A stretch of 64,000 bases of DNA. It comes from Mycolicibacterium pulveris (lineage in GTDB: Bacteria > Actinomycetota > Actinomycetes > Mycobacteriales > Mycobacteriaceae). The DNA lies in NCBI RefSeq assembly GCF_010725725.1, contig NZ_AP022599.1:2170001-2234000 (forward strand). The letters run 5' to 3'. Under the pieces are notes generated by a model that ran no database searches, had not been told where the DNA came from, and worked only from the letters and a program-made list of their open reading frames with translations. Position numbers and translations under genes: made by a program. Shown here piece by piece: positions 42,047 to 52,304 of the stretch (positions are counted from its first letter, which is position 1; each line of letters begins with the position of its first letter).

Positions 42047-42381
42047 CCGACGAGATGCATCCGCAGGTCGCCGCTGTCTTGGCGCAGGCGCAGCGGTTGC
42101 AGTCGATCATGGATGATCAACTCGACCGGATGAACAGCCAAACCTTCACGGCCACAGATGAATCCGGTACCGTTGAGGTGACCTTGGACGGCCACCACCA
42201 GCTCAGGGCGGTGCATTTCGTCGAGGGGCTGATCGGGGTTGGGGCCGAAGAGCTCGAGCACAGGCTCAACGAGGCGCTGCGGAATGCCGCCGCCGCGGCC
42301 AGCGCTTCCCTCGATGCCGATCGCGAGCGAATCGACACGATGGTCGCCGAGGTCGCCGGAAACGCATCCGAGTTCGCCTAA
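42043..42381 (+). CDS. espL: ESX-1 associated protein EspL (YbaB/EbfC family)
   Basis: The 112-residue cytosolic protein has a coiled N-terminal helix, the YbaB-type core ATDESGTVEVTLDGHHQLRAVHF, and a C-terminal helix. EspL (Rv3880c, 115 aa) stabilises ESX-1 substrates in the cell. The start is GTG at 42043, coupled to espB. The stop overlaps that of the convergent metallopeptidase gene by two nucleotides, so no terminator fits between them. espK, which follows in M. tuberculosis, is absent here. Confidence 0.85.
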   Translation: MTDEMHPQVAAVLAQAQRLQSIMDDQLDRMNSQTFTATDESGTVEVTLDGHHQLRAVHFVEGLIGVGAEELEHRLNEALRNAAAAASASLDADRERIDTMVAEVAGNASEFA

Positions 42382-42872
42382 CGCACACCCTCTTTGACGT
42401 AGACCACCCGCAGTACATGGGCCACCTCGGGACCCATCACCGCCTCAGCGAGGTCGCAGAAGGTCGCGACGAACTGCGGGCCGTGCGGCGGCTGGGCGTC
42501 GCAGAGGTGGTGCGCGATCTCGTGTAGCACGACGAGTTCCCGCAACGCCCAGTTGCTGCGACGCTCCGGAACGGCGATGACGGCCCCGGCGTCGGTGCGT
42601 TCGTAGTGCGCCGCCGACAGGCCGCGTCGCGCGCGGACCGTCAACGGCGGACCGCCCGGCCAGCGACCCCGAACCGCGGGCAGGCTCAGCACGTCGTCGA
42701 CATAGCGCTGCACCGCCGACACCGAGCCGAACCGCCCCTCGGGGGGAAGCGTCAACTGTGTGCCGAAGAACTCCACCACCGGGTTGCCGCGCTCGCTGGC
42801 CCGGTCGAACAGGGTGCGCACGAAATCCTCTGCGGCATAGACCTTCGCGCGCTGAGAGTCGCGGGGCGTCAC
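42378..42872 (-). CDS. SprT-like putative metallopeptidase (Rv0185-like)
   Basis: The 164-residue protein has the zinc motif HEIAHH (from LVVLHEIAHHLCD) and HGPQFVATFCDL, where a third ligand would be expected. It belongs to a small mycobacterial family of unknown substrate. It overlaps the upstream DUF2786 gene by 4 nt, and the pair corresponds to Rv0184-Rv0185 in the same relative order. GTG at 42872 is the start. Confidence 0.8.
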   Translation of the reverse strand: MTPRDSQRAKVYAAEDFVRTLFDRASERGNPVVEFFGTQLTLPPEGRFGSVSAVQRYVDDVLSLPAVRGRWPGGPPLTVRARRGLSAAHYERTDAGAVIAVPERRSNWALRELVVLHEIAHHLCDAQPPHGPQFVATFCDLAEAVMGPEVAHVLRVVYVKEGVR

Positions 42873-43618
42873 TTCTCAAGCGCAGAGCGGGCACCCGCGA
42901 GTTCCGGGCTGGCGCCCAAGCGGGCCCGCCTGCCCGCACGGTCACCGGCCCGCCGCGCCGCCGACGAGTACCCCGCCGTCGCGCTGGTGGCTCGCCAGGT
43001 GCCGCGGGCTTCGGAGGTCTCCCGGTAGAAGTCGCGGAGTTCGATGTCCTTGTCCCGCAGGGCAAGAGCGGTGCTCGGTCGGCTGTCGCGGCTCTTGGTG
43101 GCTTCCCTGCGGGCCTCCTCGCGGGCCTGCGCCAGGCGCTGGCCGATGCGGGCGCCGAAAGCCAGCTGAAAGTTGATCCGTGCGGTGATGGTGGGTGTCG
43201 GGCGGTGCGCACCCGAGGCGATGTAGGCCTGCGACGCCTTGACCATCTGCATCACCAGGCTGGCGTAGAGCGCGTGGCTGGTGTCGATGTCCTCGGGAAA
43301 GCCATAGGCGTGCACGAAGGTCGAGTTGGAGGCGACGTCACACTTCACGTCGTTGGCGTGGGCGATGACCGTGAACAACTGCACGAAGGTGCGCAGGCCA
43401 CGGGTGCCCGCGTTGCCGATGGTGATCGTGCGCTGCACCGGCATCTGCGCCTTGGTCCGCTGCTCGGAATGCGCACGCGCCACCGCCAGATCGATCGACG
43501 TCGCCGTGGCCAGCCGCTGCGCCGCGGCCATGAACGCGTCGGCTTCGTGCGGGTTGTCGGTGCCCTCGGCCTGGCGGAGCAGCGCGGCGATCCGAGCCAG
43601 CATCTTGTCGTCGCTCAT
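42869..43618 (-). CDS. DUF2786 protein (Rv0184-like)
   Basis: The 249-residue protein starts with the DUF2786 motif MLARIAALLRQAEGTDNPHEADAFMAAAQRLA and has an Arg/Ala-rich basic C-terminus (about 190-249). The N-terminal region resembles a helical nucleic-acid-associated module; function unknown. Length equals that recalled for Rv0184. It is coupled with the SprT-like gene. Confidence 0.82.
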   Translation of the reverse strand: MSDDKMLARIAALLRQAEGTDNPHEADAFMAAAQRLATATSIDLAVARAHSEQRTKAQMPVQRTITIGNAGTRGLRTFVQLFTVIAHANDVKCDVASNSTFVHAYGFPEDIDTSHALYASLVMQMVKASQAYIASGAHRPTPTITARINFQLAFGARIGQRLAQAREEARREATKSRDSRPSTALALRDKDIELRDFYRETSEARGTWRATSATAGYSSAARRAGDRAGRRARLGASPELAGARSALEK

Positions 43619-43633
43619 GAGCCAAATCTAGGG

Positions 43634-45465
<1,832 letters not shown>

Positions 45466-45484
45466 CTAGCGCTCGACGCGTCAC

Positions 45485-45507
45485 TTGTCGGTGACGGCGA
45501 TTAAGCT
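45485..45507 (+). promoter_or_regulatory. RecA-NDp/PafBC-type DNA-damage promoter of sigG
   Basis: TTGTCGGTG (45485-45493), eight nucleotides, then TAAGCT (45502-45507) is an exact match to TTGTCRGTG-N8-TANNNT, the RecA-independent mycobacterial damage promoter recognised with PafBC. The expected transcription start falls on or next to the GTG at 45515, so sigG mRNA should be leaderless. Confidence 0.85.
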
Positions 45508-45514
45508 CGGCTAG

Positions 45515-46489
45515 GTGACGGTTCTGGCCCACGATCTAGAACACGAGGACGCCTTTCTCGCGGACGCCCAGCAATACCGCCGCGAGCTTCTCGCGCACTG
45601 CTACCGGATGACCGGCTCGGTGCACGACGCCGAGGATCTGGTGCAGGAAACGTACTTGCGGGCGTGGAAGTCGTACAAGAATTTCCAGGGCAAATCCTCG
45701 GTGCGCACCTGGCTGTACCGCATCGCCACCAACACCTGCCTGACCGCGCTGGAAGGCCGTCGGCGCCGGCCGCTGCCGACGGGGCTGGGCGCACCCAGCT
45801 CGGATCCGGTCGACGACATCGTGGCGCGCGAAGAGGTGCCGTGGCTGGAACCGTTTCCCGACGACGCCACCGACCCGTCGGCCATCGTCGGGTCGCGCGA
45901 GTCGGTCCGGCTGGCGTTCGTCGCGGCGCTACAACACCTCTCGCCGCGGCAACGGGCGGTGCTGGTGTTGCGTGAGGTGCTGCAGTGGAAAGCCGCCGAG
46001 GTGGCGGAGGCGATCGGCGCCTCGACAGCAGCGGTCAACAGCCTGCTGCAGCGGGCTCGCGCGCAACTCGACGCGGTCGGGCCCAGCGAGGACGATGTGT
46101 TGGTGCCGCCGGAGTCACCGGAGGCACAGGATCTGCTGGCCCGGTACATCGCGGCGTTCGAGAGCTACGACATCGACAAGCTCGTCGAGCTGTTCACCGC
46201 CGACGCGGTGTGGGAGATGCCGCCGTTCGACGGCTGGTACCGGGGCCCCCACGAGATCGTGCTGCTGTCGAAGACCCACTGCCCCGCGGAGGGGCCCGGC
46301 GACATGCGGTTGATCCCCACGACCGCCAACGGTCAACCCGCAGGCGCGATGTACATGCGCAACCCGGAAACCGGCGTGCACGAACCCTTTCAGCTGCACG
46401 TTCTCGACGTCGGCGCCGACGGCATCACCCACGTCGTGGCGTTTCACGCCACCTCGTTCGAGAAGTGGGGACTCCCGGACCACCTCTAG
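45515..46489 (+). CDS. sigG: ECF sigma factor SigG with SnoaL-like C-terminal domain
   Basis: The 324-residue protein has sigma region 2 (CYRMTGSVHDAEDLVQETYLRAW, about 29-51), region 4 (LSPRQRAVLVLREVLQWKAAEVAEAI, about 143-168), and a C-terminal SnoaL/NTF2-like domain (about 205-324) that usually regulates this sigma subgroup. No anti-sigma gene is adjacent. The GTG at 45515 is fixed by the promoter spacing. M. tuberculosis SigG (Rv0182c) is annotated longer and is DNA-damage inducible. Confidence 0.9.
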   Translation: MTVLAHDLEHEDAFLADAQQYRRELLAHCYRMTGSVHDAEDLVQETYLRAWKSYKNFQGKSSVRTWLYRIATNTCLTALEGRRRRPLPTGLGAPSSDPVDDIVAREEVPWLEPFPDDATDPSAIVGSRESVRLAFVAALQHLSPRQRAVLVLREVLQWKAAEVAEAIGASTAAVNSLLQRARAQLDAVGPSEDDVLVPPESPEAQDLLARYIAAFESYDIDKLVELFTADAVWEMPPFDGWYRGPHEIVLLSKTHCPAEGPGDMRLIPTTANGQPAGAMYMRNPETGVHEPFQLHVLDVGADGITHVVAFHATSFEKWGLPDHL

Positions 46490-46535
46490 GCGCCGGCCGC
46501 CTAGGCTGGCGTTGACTGCGCGAGGAGTGAGGCAC

Positions 46536-47288
46536 ATGACCGTCGACATCCGTCGAGCGGGCGACCGCGCGCACACCAAGATCGACTGGCTGGATTCGCG
46601 GCACTCGTTCTCCTTCGGCAGCCATTACGAGCCCGAGAACACCCACCACGGCCTGCTGTTGGTGAACAACGATGACATCGTCAAGGCAGGCACCGGCTTT
46701 GACACCCATCCGCATCGCGACATGGAGATCGTGACGTGGGTGCTGCGCGGGTCGCTGGTGCACCAGGACTCCACCGGGAACTCCGGCGTGATCTATCCCG
46801 GCCTGGCCCAACGGATGTCAGCCGGTCGCGGCATCATGCACTCCGAGAAGAACGACTCCTGGACCCTGACGGGATCCGAGACACACGACGAGCCGGTGCG
46901 TTTCATCCAGATGTGGGTGATGCCCGACGAGGCCGGCCTCACCCCCGGCTACCAGCAACTCGAGATCGACGACGAGCTGTTGCGCGGCGGCCTGGTCACC
47001 ATCGCCTCCGGGATGCCGCGGCACAGCGACCACACCGCGATCACGATCCACAACAAGCACGCGGCCCTGCACGGCGCGCGGATGCAGCCCGTCGACAACG
47101 TCGAGTTGCCCGAGGCGCAGTACCTGCACCTCTTCGTGGCCCGCGGGCAGGTCACGTTGGAGGGCGCCGGACCGATCCACGAGGGCGACGCCGTCAGGTT
47201 CACCGCTTCCGGTGGCCAGCGGGTCACCGCCACGGAACCCGCCGAGATCCTGGTCTGGGAGATGCATGCGAGTTTGGCCGCGGCGTAA
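46536..47288 (+). CDS. Pirin family protein (Rv0181c-like)
   Basis: The 250-residue bicupin has the pirin signature HPHRDMEIVTWVLRGSLVHQDS and the motif QRMSAGRGIMHSE, which provide the metal His and Glu residues. Pirins bind Fe(II); some are quercetinases and others redox-linked regulators. The ATG at 46536 has GAGGAGTGAGG upstream and matches the tuberculosis start. It lies after sigG as Rv0181c does next to Rv0182c. Confidence 0.87.
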   Translation: MTVDIRRAGDRAHTKIDWLDSRHSFSFGSHYEPENTHHGLLLVNNDDIVKAGTGFDTHPHRDMEIVTWVLRGSLVHQDSTGNSGVIYPGLAQRMSAGRGIMHSEKNDSWTLTGSETHDEPVRFIQMWVMPDEAGLTPGYQQLEIDDELLRGGLVTIASGMPRHSDHTAITIHNKHAALHGARMQPVDNVELPEAQYLHLFVARGQVTLEGAGPIHEGDAVRFTASGGQRVTATEPAEILVWEMHASLAAA

Positions 47289-48558
47289 CCGGATCGGCGT
47301 CATTCTGGGTGCGGTTTCGGTGCTTGCCGCATGCTCGACGACACCCGCGCCGGCACCGCAGCCGGCCTCGCCGCCGCCCGCCCAGCCGGCCGCGGACCTG
47401 GTGCCGGTGACGGTTCAGGTCGAGCCGGGCCTCGCGCAGGAGCCGTTCGACGAGCCGCGCCAGGCGCTGGTCCCCGAGGGATGGACGTTGTCGGTCTGGG
47501 CCCGTGTCCCAACGGCCAGGCTGGCGGCGTGGGCCCCCGACGGCGCTCTGCTGATCTCGGTCCCGAACGCCGGGCAGGTGCTTCATCTGCGACCCACCGA
47601 CACGCAGCCGCGCGAGACGGTCCTGCTCGACGGGCTCGACCAGCCACACGGCCTGGCGTTCGACGGCGACCGGCTCTATGTCGCCGAAAGCGATCAGGTC
47701 GACGTCTACGACTACGCCGACGGCACCGCGAGCAATCGGCGCACCGTCGTCGCCGACCTACCCGACGCGGAAAGCGCCGACCTGCGCGGGGCCTATGCGC
47801 ATGCCCTGAAAAGCGTTGCCGTCGGTCGGGACGGCGCCGTGTACTTCTCGATCGGGTCGACGGGCAACATCTCGGCCGCAGACCGCGACGCCGATCCGCC
47901 GCGCGCCACGATCATGCGGGTGCCTCCCGGCGGGGGTGCGGCCGTTCCGTTCGCCACCGGGGTGCGGAACGGGACCGGGCTGGCCGTCGCGCCGGACGGA
48001 GCGTTGTGGACGGCGGTCAACGGCCGCGACAACGTCGCCAACCCGGCGACCGGTGAGGTCGAGAAGGAGTACGTCAACGACCATCCACCGGAGCAGGTCG
48101 CCAAGTTGACCGAGGGACGCGAACTGGGCTGGCCGTACTGCAATTCCGACGGCGGCCCGGCCGACCTGCCGTTCATCCGGGACGTTCAGACCAACGCGGA
48201 CGGCAGCAGGCTCGACTGCGCCGCGCTTCCGCCCGTCGAGCAGAGCCTCGGCGCGCACGCGGCGCCGCTCGGTATGAGCTTCACCGAGGGCGTACTGCCC
48301 GCTCCGTTCGACAGCGGCGCGCTGATCGGCGTGCACGGTTCATGGAACCGGGAGCCGCCGCAGCCGCCGGAGGTGGCGTTCTTCGGTTGGCGTGATGGGG
48401 ATCTGAAGGATCGGCAGACGTTGGCCGGCGGTTTTCAGGCCGACGACGGCTCACGGTGGGGCCGCCCGGTCGCCGCGGTGGCGGGACCGGACGGCGCCGT
48501 GTACATCACCGATGACTACGCGGACGCCGTCTATCGCCTGGCACCGCCGGGGCGTTGA
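47266..48558 (+). CDS. Sorbosone dehydrogenase-like (PQQ GDH fold) lipoprotein
   Basis: The 430-residue protein has a lipoprotein signal (RIGVILGAVSVLAAC), a Pro-rich linker, and a six-bladed propeller resembling soluble glucose dehydrogenase: LDQPHGLAFDGDRLYVAES, GRDGAVYFSIGSTGN, GTGLAVAPDGALWTAVNGRDN, LIGVHGSWNR. The family oxidises sugars with PQQ; whether PQQ is available is unknown. The ATG at 47266 overlaps the end of the pirin gene by 23 nt in another frame, so they form an operon. Confidence 0.8.
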   Translation: MRVWPRRNRIGVILGAVSVLAACSTTPAPAPQPASPPPAQPAADLVPVTVQVEPGLAQEPFDEPRQALVPEGWTLSVWARVPTARLAAWAPDGALLISVPNAGQVLHLRPTDTQPRETVLLDGLDQPHGLAFDGDRLYVAESDQVDVYDYADGTASNRRTVVADLPDAESADLRGAYAHALKSVAVGRDGAVYFSIGSTGNISAADRDADPPRATIMRVPPGGGAAVPFATGVRNGTGLAVAPDGALWTAVNGRDNVANPATGEVEKEYVNDHPPEQVAKLTEGRELGWPYCNSDGGPADLPFIRDVQTNADGSRLDCAALPPVEQSLGAHAAPLGMSFTEGVLPAPFDSGALIGVHGSWNREPPQPPEVAFFGWRDGDLKDRQTLAGGFQADDGSRWGRPVAAVAGPDGAVYITDDYADAVYRLAPPGR

Positions 48559-48837
48559 TCAGGTTCGCGGAGTACCCGCTCCGCGGCGGCCGGTGATCGC
48601 CACGTAGATCCCGATGAGGATGACCGCGACGACCAACCCGATGACGAACGGGATCGGCGAGAACATCTTGTCGCCGGTACCGAACGCCGCGTTGGAGATC
48701 CACGCGCCCAGCAGAGCGCCGACCGCGCCCAGCAGGATGGTCACCAGCATCCCGATGTTCTGCTTACCCGGCAGGATTAGTCGCGCCAACACGCCGAGGA
48801 TGGCCCCGACGATGAGAGCAACGATGATCGTCCACAT
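48559..48837 (-). CDS. GlsB/YeaQ/YmgE-family small membrane protein
   Basis: The 92-residue protein is three transmembrane helices with Gly-rich packing (IVALIVGAILGVLARLILPGK, GMLVTILLGAVGALLGAWI). The PF04226 family is often called transglycosylase-associated and is induced by stress in several bacteria; no enzyme activity is known. Its stop directly abuts the convergent lipoprotein gene's stop. Confidence 0.85.
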   Translation of the reverse strand: MWTIIVALIVGAILGVLARLILPGKQNIGMLVTILLGAVGALLGAWISNAAFGTGDKMFSPIPFVIGLVVAVILIGIYVAITGRRGAGTPRT

Positions 48838-49066
48838 ATCTGACTCCTTCGATCTCGGCGCGGGTGCGCCGTCATAACAGTGCCCGGCACGGACCCTTCC
48901 TAATCTCGATCGGTCTTGGACACATTCATCGAACCCCCGGGCGGCATGGCGTAGCCCGCGAAGCGAGAAATCGCGATCGGATTGTGATGCAGCTGTAACG
49001 CAAGTTAACTGTGCTTCTCGTGTGATTACAGTTGTTTTGTTGTAGGCTCTCCCAGAAGGGACCACC
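48838..49066. other. Divergent promoter region
   Basis: The 229-nt gap separates two divergent genes. For the glycosidase gene TAGGCT at 49043-49048 is a plausible -10, 18 nt before the GTG. A GTAACGCAAGTTAAC direct-repeat-like block at 48997-49011 could be a regulator site but I cannot assign it. No gene is seen. Confidence 0.4.
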
Positions 49067-50149
49067 GTGTCGACCCCTTTGGCAAACGTCCGTCGATTCG
49101 CGGCGACGGCGGCGGCGCTGGTGCTGTGCGCTGTCGCGCCGGTGACGGCGGCCGTACCCACCGCGCACGCAGCCAGTGCCCGTGAGCTTCTCGCCGATGC
49201 CATCGCCAACACGAAAGGGTCCTACCTCGTCTACAACTTCGGCAGCGGACACCCGGCGCCGATGGTCAACGCCGCCGGCCACGCCTACGAGATGAACAAC
49301 GGCGGTCACCTGATGATCATCAAGGCGGCCTCGCAGCGGCTTGCACCGCGGCTGCTTGTCGACACCCACCGGGGCTATCAGGCCCGGTGTGAACGAGATC
49401 CGCGCGCACGCACCGGCGAAGGGCTGATACAGGCATCGGAGATCTTCACGCCCCTGCAGGCATGGCAGGTGCTCGGCCAGCCCACGATCGCGATCAACGC
49501 CAACTTCTTCGACGTGCGCGGCCAGAAGGGCGGTTCGTGGAAGTCCACCGGCTGCAGCTCCCCGCTCGGCGCCTACGTCGACAACACCCGCGGCCTGGGC
49601 CGGACCAACGCCGCCGTCACCGGCCGCATCGCCTACGCGGGCAAGCAGGGTTTGTCGGGCGGTAACGAGCACTGGAAGGCGTTGTCCACGATGATCCTTC
49701 CGGTCGCCGGGGCCCCGTTCGTCGTGGCGCCGAAGAACCCCGACGACTACGACGCCGCGTCACCGGTCATCGAGGACCTGGTGGAGAAAGGTGTCCGGTT
49801 CGTCGCGGTCGCCGGCATCGGGCTGTTGTCCCCCGGCGACACCAGCCAGCTCAACGACGGTGGGCCCAGCGCCGCCCGCACGGCCATCGCGTACTCCAAG
49901 GCCAAGGACGAGATGTACGTGTTCCAGGGCGGCAGTTACACACCCGACCAGATCCAGGATCTGTTCCGCGGGCTGGGCAGCGACACCGCGGTGCTACTTG
50001 ACGGCGGCGGCTCGTCGGCGATCGTGTTGCGCCGCGATACCGGCGGCATGTGGGCCGGTGCAGGCGTGCCCCGCGGTTCGTGTGACACCCGGCAGGTGCT
50101 GTGCGACTCGCGCGAGCGCGCGCTGCCGAGCTGGCTCGCGTTCAACTAG
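49067..50149 (+). CDS. Secreted phosphodiester glycosidase (NAGPA domain)
   Basis: The 360-residue protein has a signal peptide ending near residue 35 (AHAAS). The catalytic fold has PTIAINANFFDVRG, PSAARTAIAYSK and VLLDGGGSSAIV, hallmark segments of the family that removes N-acetylglucosamine 1-phosphodiesters or trims wall glycopolymers. Four C-terminal/central cysteines may form disulfides. It starts at GTG 49067 with AGAAGGGA upstream. Confidence 0.82.
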   Translation: MSTPLANVRRFAATAAALVLCAVAPVTAAVPTAHAASARELLADAIANTKGSYLVYNFGSGHPAPMVNAAGHAYEMNNGGHLMIIKAASQRLAPRLLVDTHRGYQARCERDPRARTGEGLIQASEIFTPLQAWQVLGQPTIAINANFFDVRGQKGGSWKSTGCSSPLGAYVDNTRGLGRTNAAVTGRIAYAGKQGLSGGNEHWKALSTMILPVAGAPFVVAPKNPDDYDAASPVIEDLVEKGVRFVAVAGIGLLSPGDTSQLNDGGPSAARTAIAYSKAKDEMYVFQGGSYTPDQIQDLFRGLGSDTAVLLDGGGSSAIVLRRDTGGMWAGAGVPRGSCDTRQVLCDSRERALPSWLAFN

Positions 50150-50379
50150 CCTCAGGCGGCCTTGCCGGACGCCCCGTCGTCCGACTCCTCGCACCGGACT
50201 CAGATAGTCGTCGCCAGCGTCAGCCTTCGGTCTTCGTCGGTCTCCGCGGCCACGCCTGCGGATCACGTCGACACAGCGGTTCGTCGCCAGCTGCGCCGAC
50301 GTCGACAGCATCTGCGAGAATGCAGAGCTGTTCGGCAGAGTGGCGTGAGCAGGTTCAGGTTGTCCCCGCCGGACGTCGG
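50150..50379. other. Intergenic region without a recognisable gene
   Basis: This 230-nt gap separates two convergent genes. Open frames across it lack homology-like features and no strong hairpin stands out. Confidence 0.4.
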
Positions 50380-52146
50380 TCAGAAGCGGGAAGGTCTCGA
50401 GCGGTTGAGAATCGCGTTCGGGGTGGCCGGGGTCGGGTTCCCGCTGAAGAACTCCTTGGTGAATCCGCGGATCAGCAGGTTGACGATGTCGAACGGCACC
50501 TGGACGGGGTTGATTCCGGAGGGGAAGGACATGAACGGCGTCGGAACGCCGGCCTCGGTCAGCGTCCTGGTGTAGGTGCCGTCGGGGTTGCGGACCACGT
50601 CGGTGTAACCGAGATTGTTCAGGGCCTCGACCGCCGGTGCTAGCGCATTGGCCAGCGCGCCAACGGGATTCACCGCCAACAGGCCAAGCGACGCGATGCT
50701 GATGACATCTGAGATCAGGTACAGCGGCTCGAGCAACGGCTGTGTGTTCGACGGCAGCGTCACGTAGAGGTTCAGCGCCAGCTTCCCGTCGATGAGCTTC
50801 TCCAGCGCGTCACCGATCTGCCCGCCGAGTTGCTCCGGCACGGTGTCGAGGGTGAGACCGCGGAGCATGTAGGTCGGCAACACCAAGGCCATCAGGTTGT
50901 TCGCCAGCGAGAACGGGTTCGGCCACGCAGCGAGGTCCGATGCCGGGTGATACGCCACGCCGACATCGATCAGGACCGGGATGATGTTCGCGCCGCCGAG
51001 GGAGAGCCCGAACGGCAACTGCATCAGACCGCCGCTGGAGCTCACCTGGGTCTGCGGGTTGACGGTATCGATGCCGAGCAAGTCGAACAGCGGATAGAAC
51101 CGCGCCAGCGCCCCGCCGTTGGGCCGGGCGGGGTTCAACATCAGCAGCATCGGCAGCACGGTGATGCTGCCCAGTAGCGGGCCTGCGCCGGCGTTCACCC
51201 CGCCGGGTTGGTTGACCAGATCGGCGAGCACCTGGTCGTAGCCGGTGGCGATCGCGAACGCGCCCATGCCGATGCCCACCGACACCGGCACCCGCAGGTG
51301 CGTGACATCGGGCAGAACGTCACCGAGCAGCGCCTCGATCAGGAGGCCCAGCTGCGGGATCAACGGATTGCCCGGCAACGTCTCGGTCAGCCTGTCGAGC
51401 ACCGTGGTGAGCAGACCGACCGCGCCGACTTCGAGGTACTCGGACCCGTTGATCTCGCCGGCGACCGAGTTGGGCAGCGACGGGGCCCAGCCGAGGTCGG
51501 TCCCGAGCAGCTTCAACAACGTGAATATCGGGCTGGCGGTCAGAACGTTCAGCCCCGGGATATCGAGGTTGCCCACGTTCAGTGGATCGCTGAGGTCCAG
51601 GCCGACCAGGTTCAACAGGCTCAGCAGGTCCGTAACCCCTTCGGCGTCGGTGATGCCGAGCGCCTGCAGCACCGGAATGAGGAGCAGGTCGGTGACGATC
51701 TCGCCGACCAGCGCTTCGAGCACCGGCGACAGATCGATGGGAACTTCACCGAGCAGCCCGCCGAGAACGCTGTCCACCAAGAAGTTCGGGTCGCCCACGA
51801 GCCGCTCGAGGAGGCTTTCCGGGTCCATGCCTGCCGCGCGGGCCAGCGCCGCGAGGCTGAGGTTCTCGGCCACTGCCCGAGCGATGGCGTCCAGCACGGT
51901 CTGGGTGAGGCCGGAACCGAACGTGCCCAGCCCGGCCGTCACGTCGGGGAGCTGCCCCGGCGACGGCCACTGGTTGACGGCCGCGACGAGGTGGGCATCG
52001 GCGGCCCGGACACTCGCGGCGTTCGCCTCCGGCGCCGGCGCCGCACCGATCAGCGCCGTTGCCGTCGCGGTGGCGGCGCTGAAGGCGGTGGCTTTCTTGG
52101 CGAACTTCCTGACATTCTGACGGTGGGCGCGATGCCTGCCAGCCAC
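50380..52146 (-). CDS. Large secreted protein of unknown function (mycobacterial)
   Basis: The 588-residue protein has a basic N-region and signal peptide (RKFAKKATAFSAATATATALIG, cleavage near EANA-A). The mature part is Leu/Gly/Asn-rich. A first half of short helical repeats (LLGEVPIDLSPVLEALVGE) leads to a second half with VSVGIGMGAFAIATGYDQ, MLLMLNPARPNGG and FSLANNLMALVLPTYMLRG. It recalls secreted PE-PPE-associated proteins but lacks a GxSxG motif. The start GTG at 52146 is uncertain. It stands alone between a glycosidase and a kinase gene. Confidence 0.65.
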   Translation of the reverse strand: MAGRHRAHRQNVRKFAKKATAFSAATATATALIGAAPAPEANAASVRAADAHLVAAVNQWPSPGQLPDVTAGLGTFGSGLTQTVLDAIARAVAENLSLAALARAAGMDPESLLERLVGDPNFLVDSVLGGLLGEVPIDLSPVLEALVGEIVTDLLLIPVLQALGITDAEGVTDLLSLLNLVGLDLSDPLNVGNLDIPGLNVLTASPIFTLLKLLGTDLGWAPSLPNSVAGEINGSEYLEVGAVGLLTTVLDRLTETLPGNPLIPQLGLLIEALLGDVLPDVTHLRVPVSVGIGMGAFAIATGYDQVLADLVNQPGGVNAGAGPLLGSITVLPMLLMLNPARPNGGALARFYPLFDLLGIDTVNPQTQVSSSGGLMQLPFGLSLGGANIIPVLIDVGVAYHPASDLAAWPNPFSLANNLMALVLPTYMLRGLTLDTVPEQLGGQIGDALEKLIDGKLALNLYVTLPSNTQPLLEPLYLISDVISIASLGLLAVNPVGALANALAPAVEALNNLGYTDVVRNPDGTYTRTLTEAGVPTPFMSFPSGINPVQVPFDIVNLLIRGFTKEFFSGNPTPATPNAILNRSRPSRF

Positions 52147-52304
52147 TTGACCTGTCCTCCCGGCCCCCCCGGTTGGTGTCGCCGCGACACTAGCACGAAA
52201 ACGAAACCGGCCGACCACATACGGCAATTCCGGGAGCCCGCGAACGCCGCAGGTCACGCTCCCGACGGTTTATGGTTGGCTAATTCATCGGCCGTCGACC
52301 GTTG

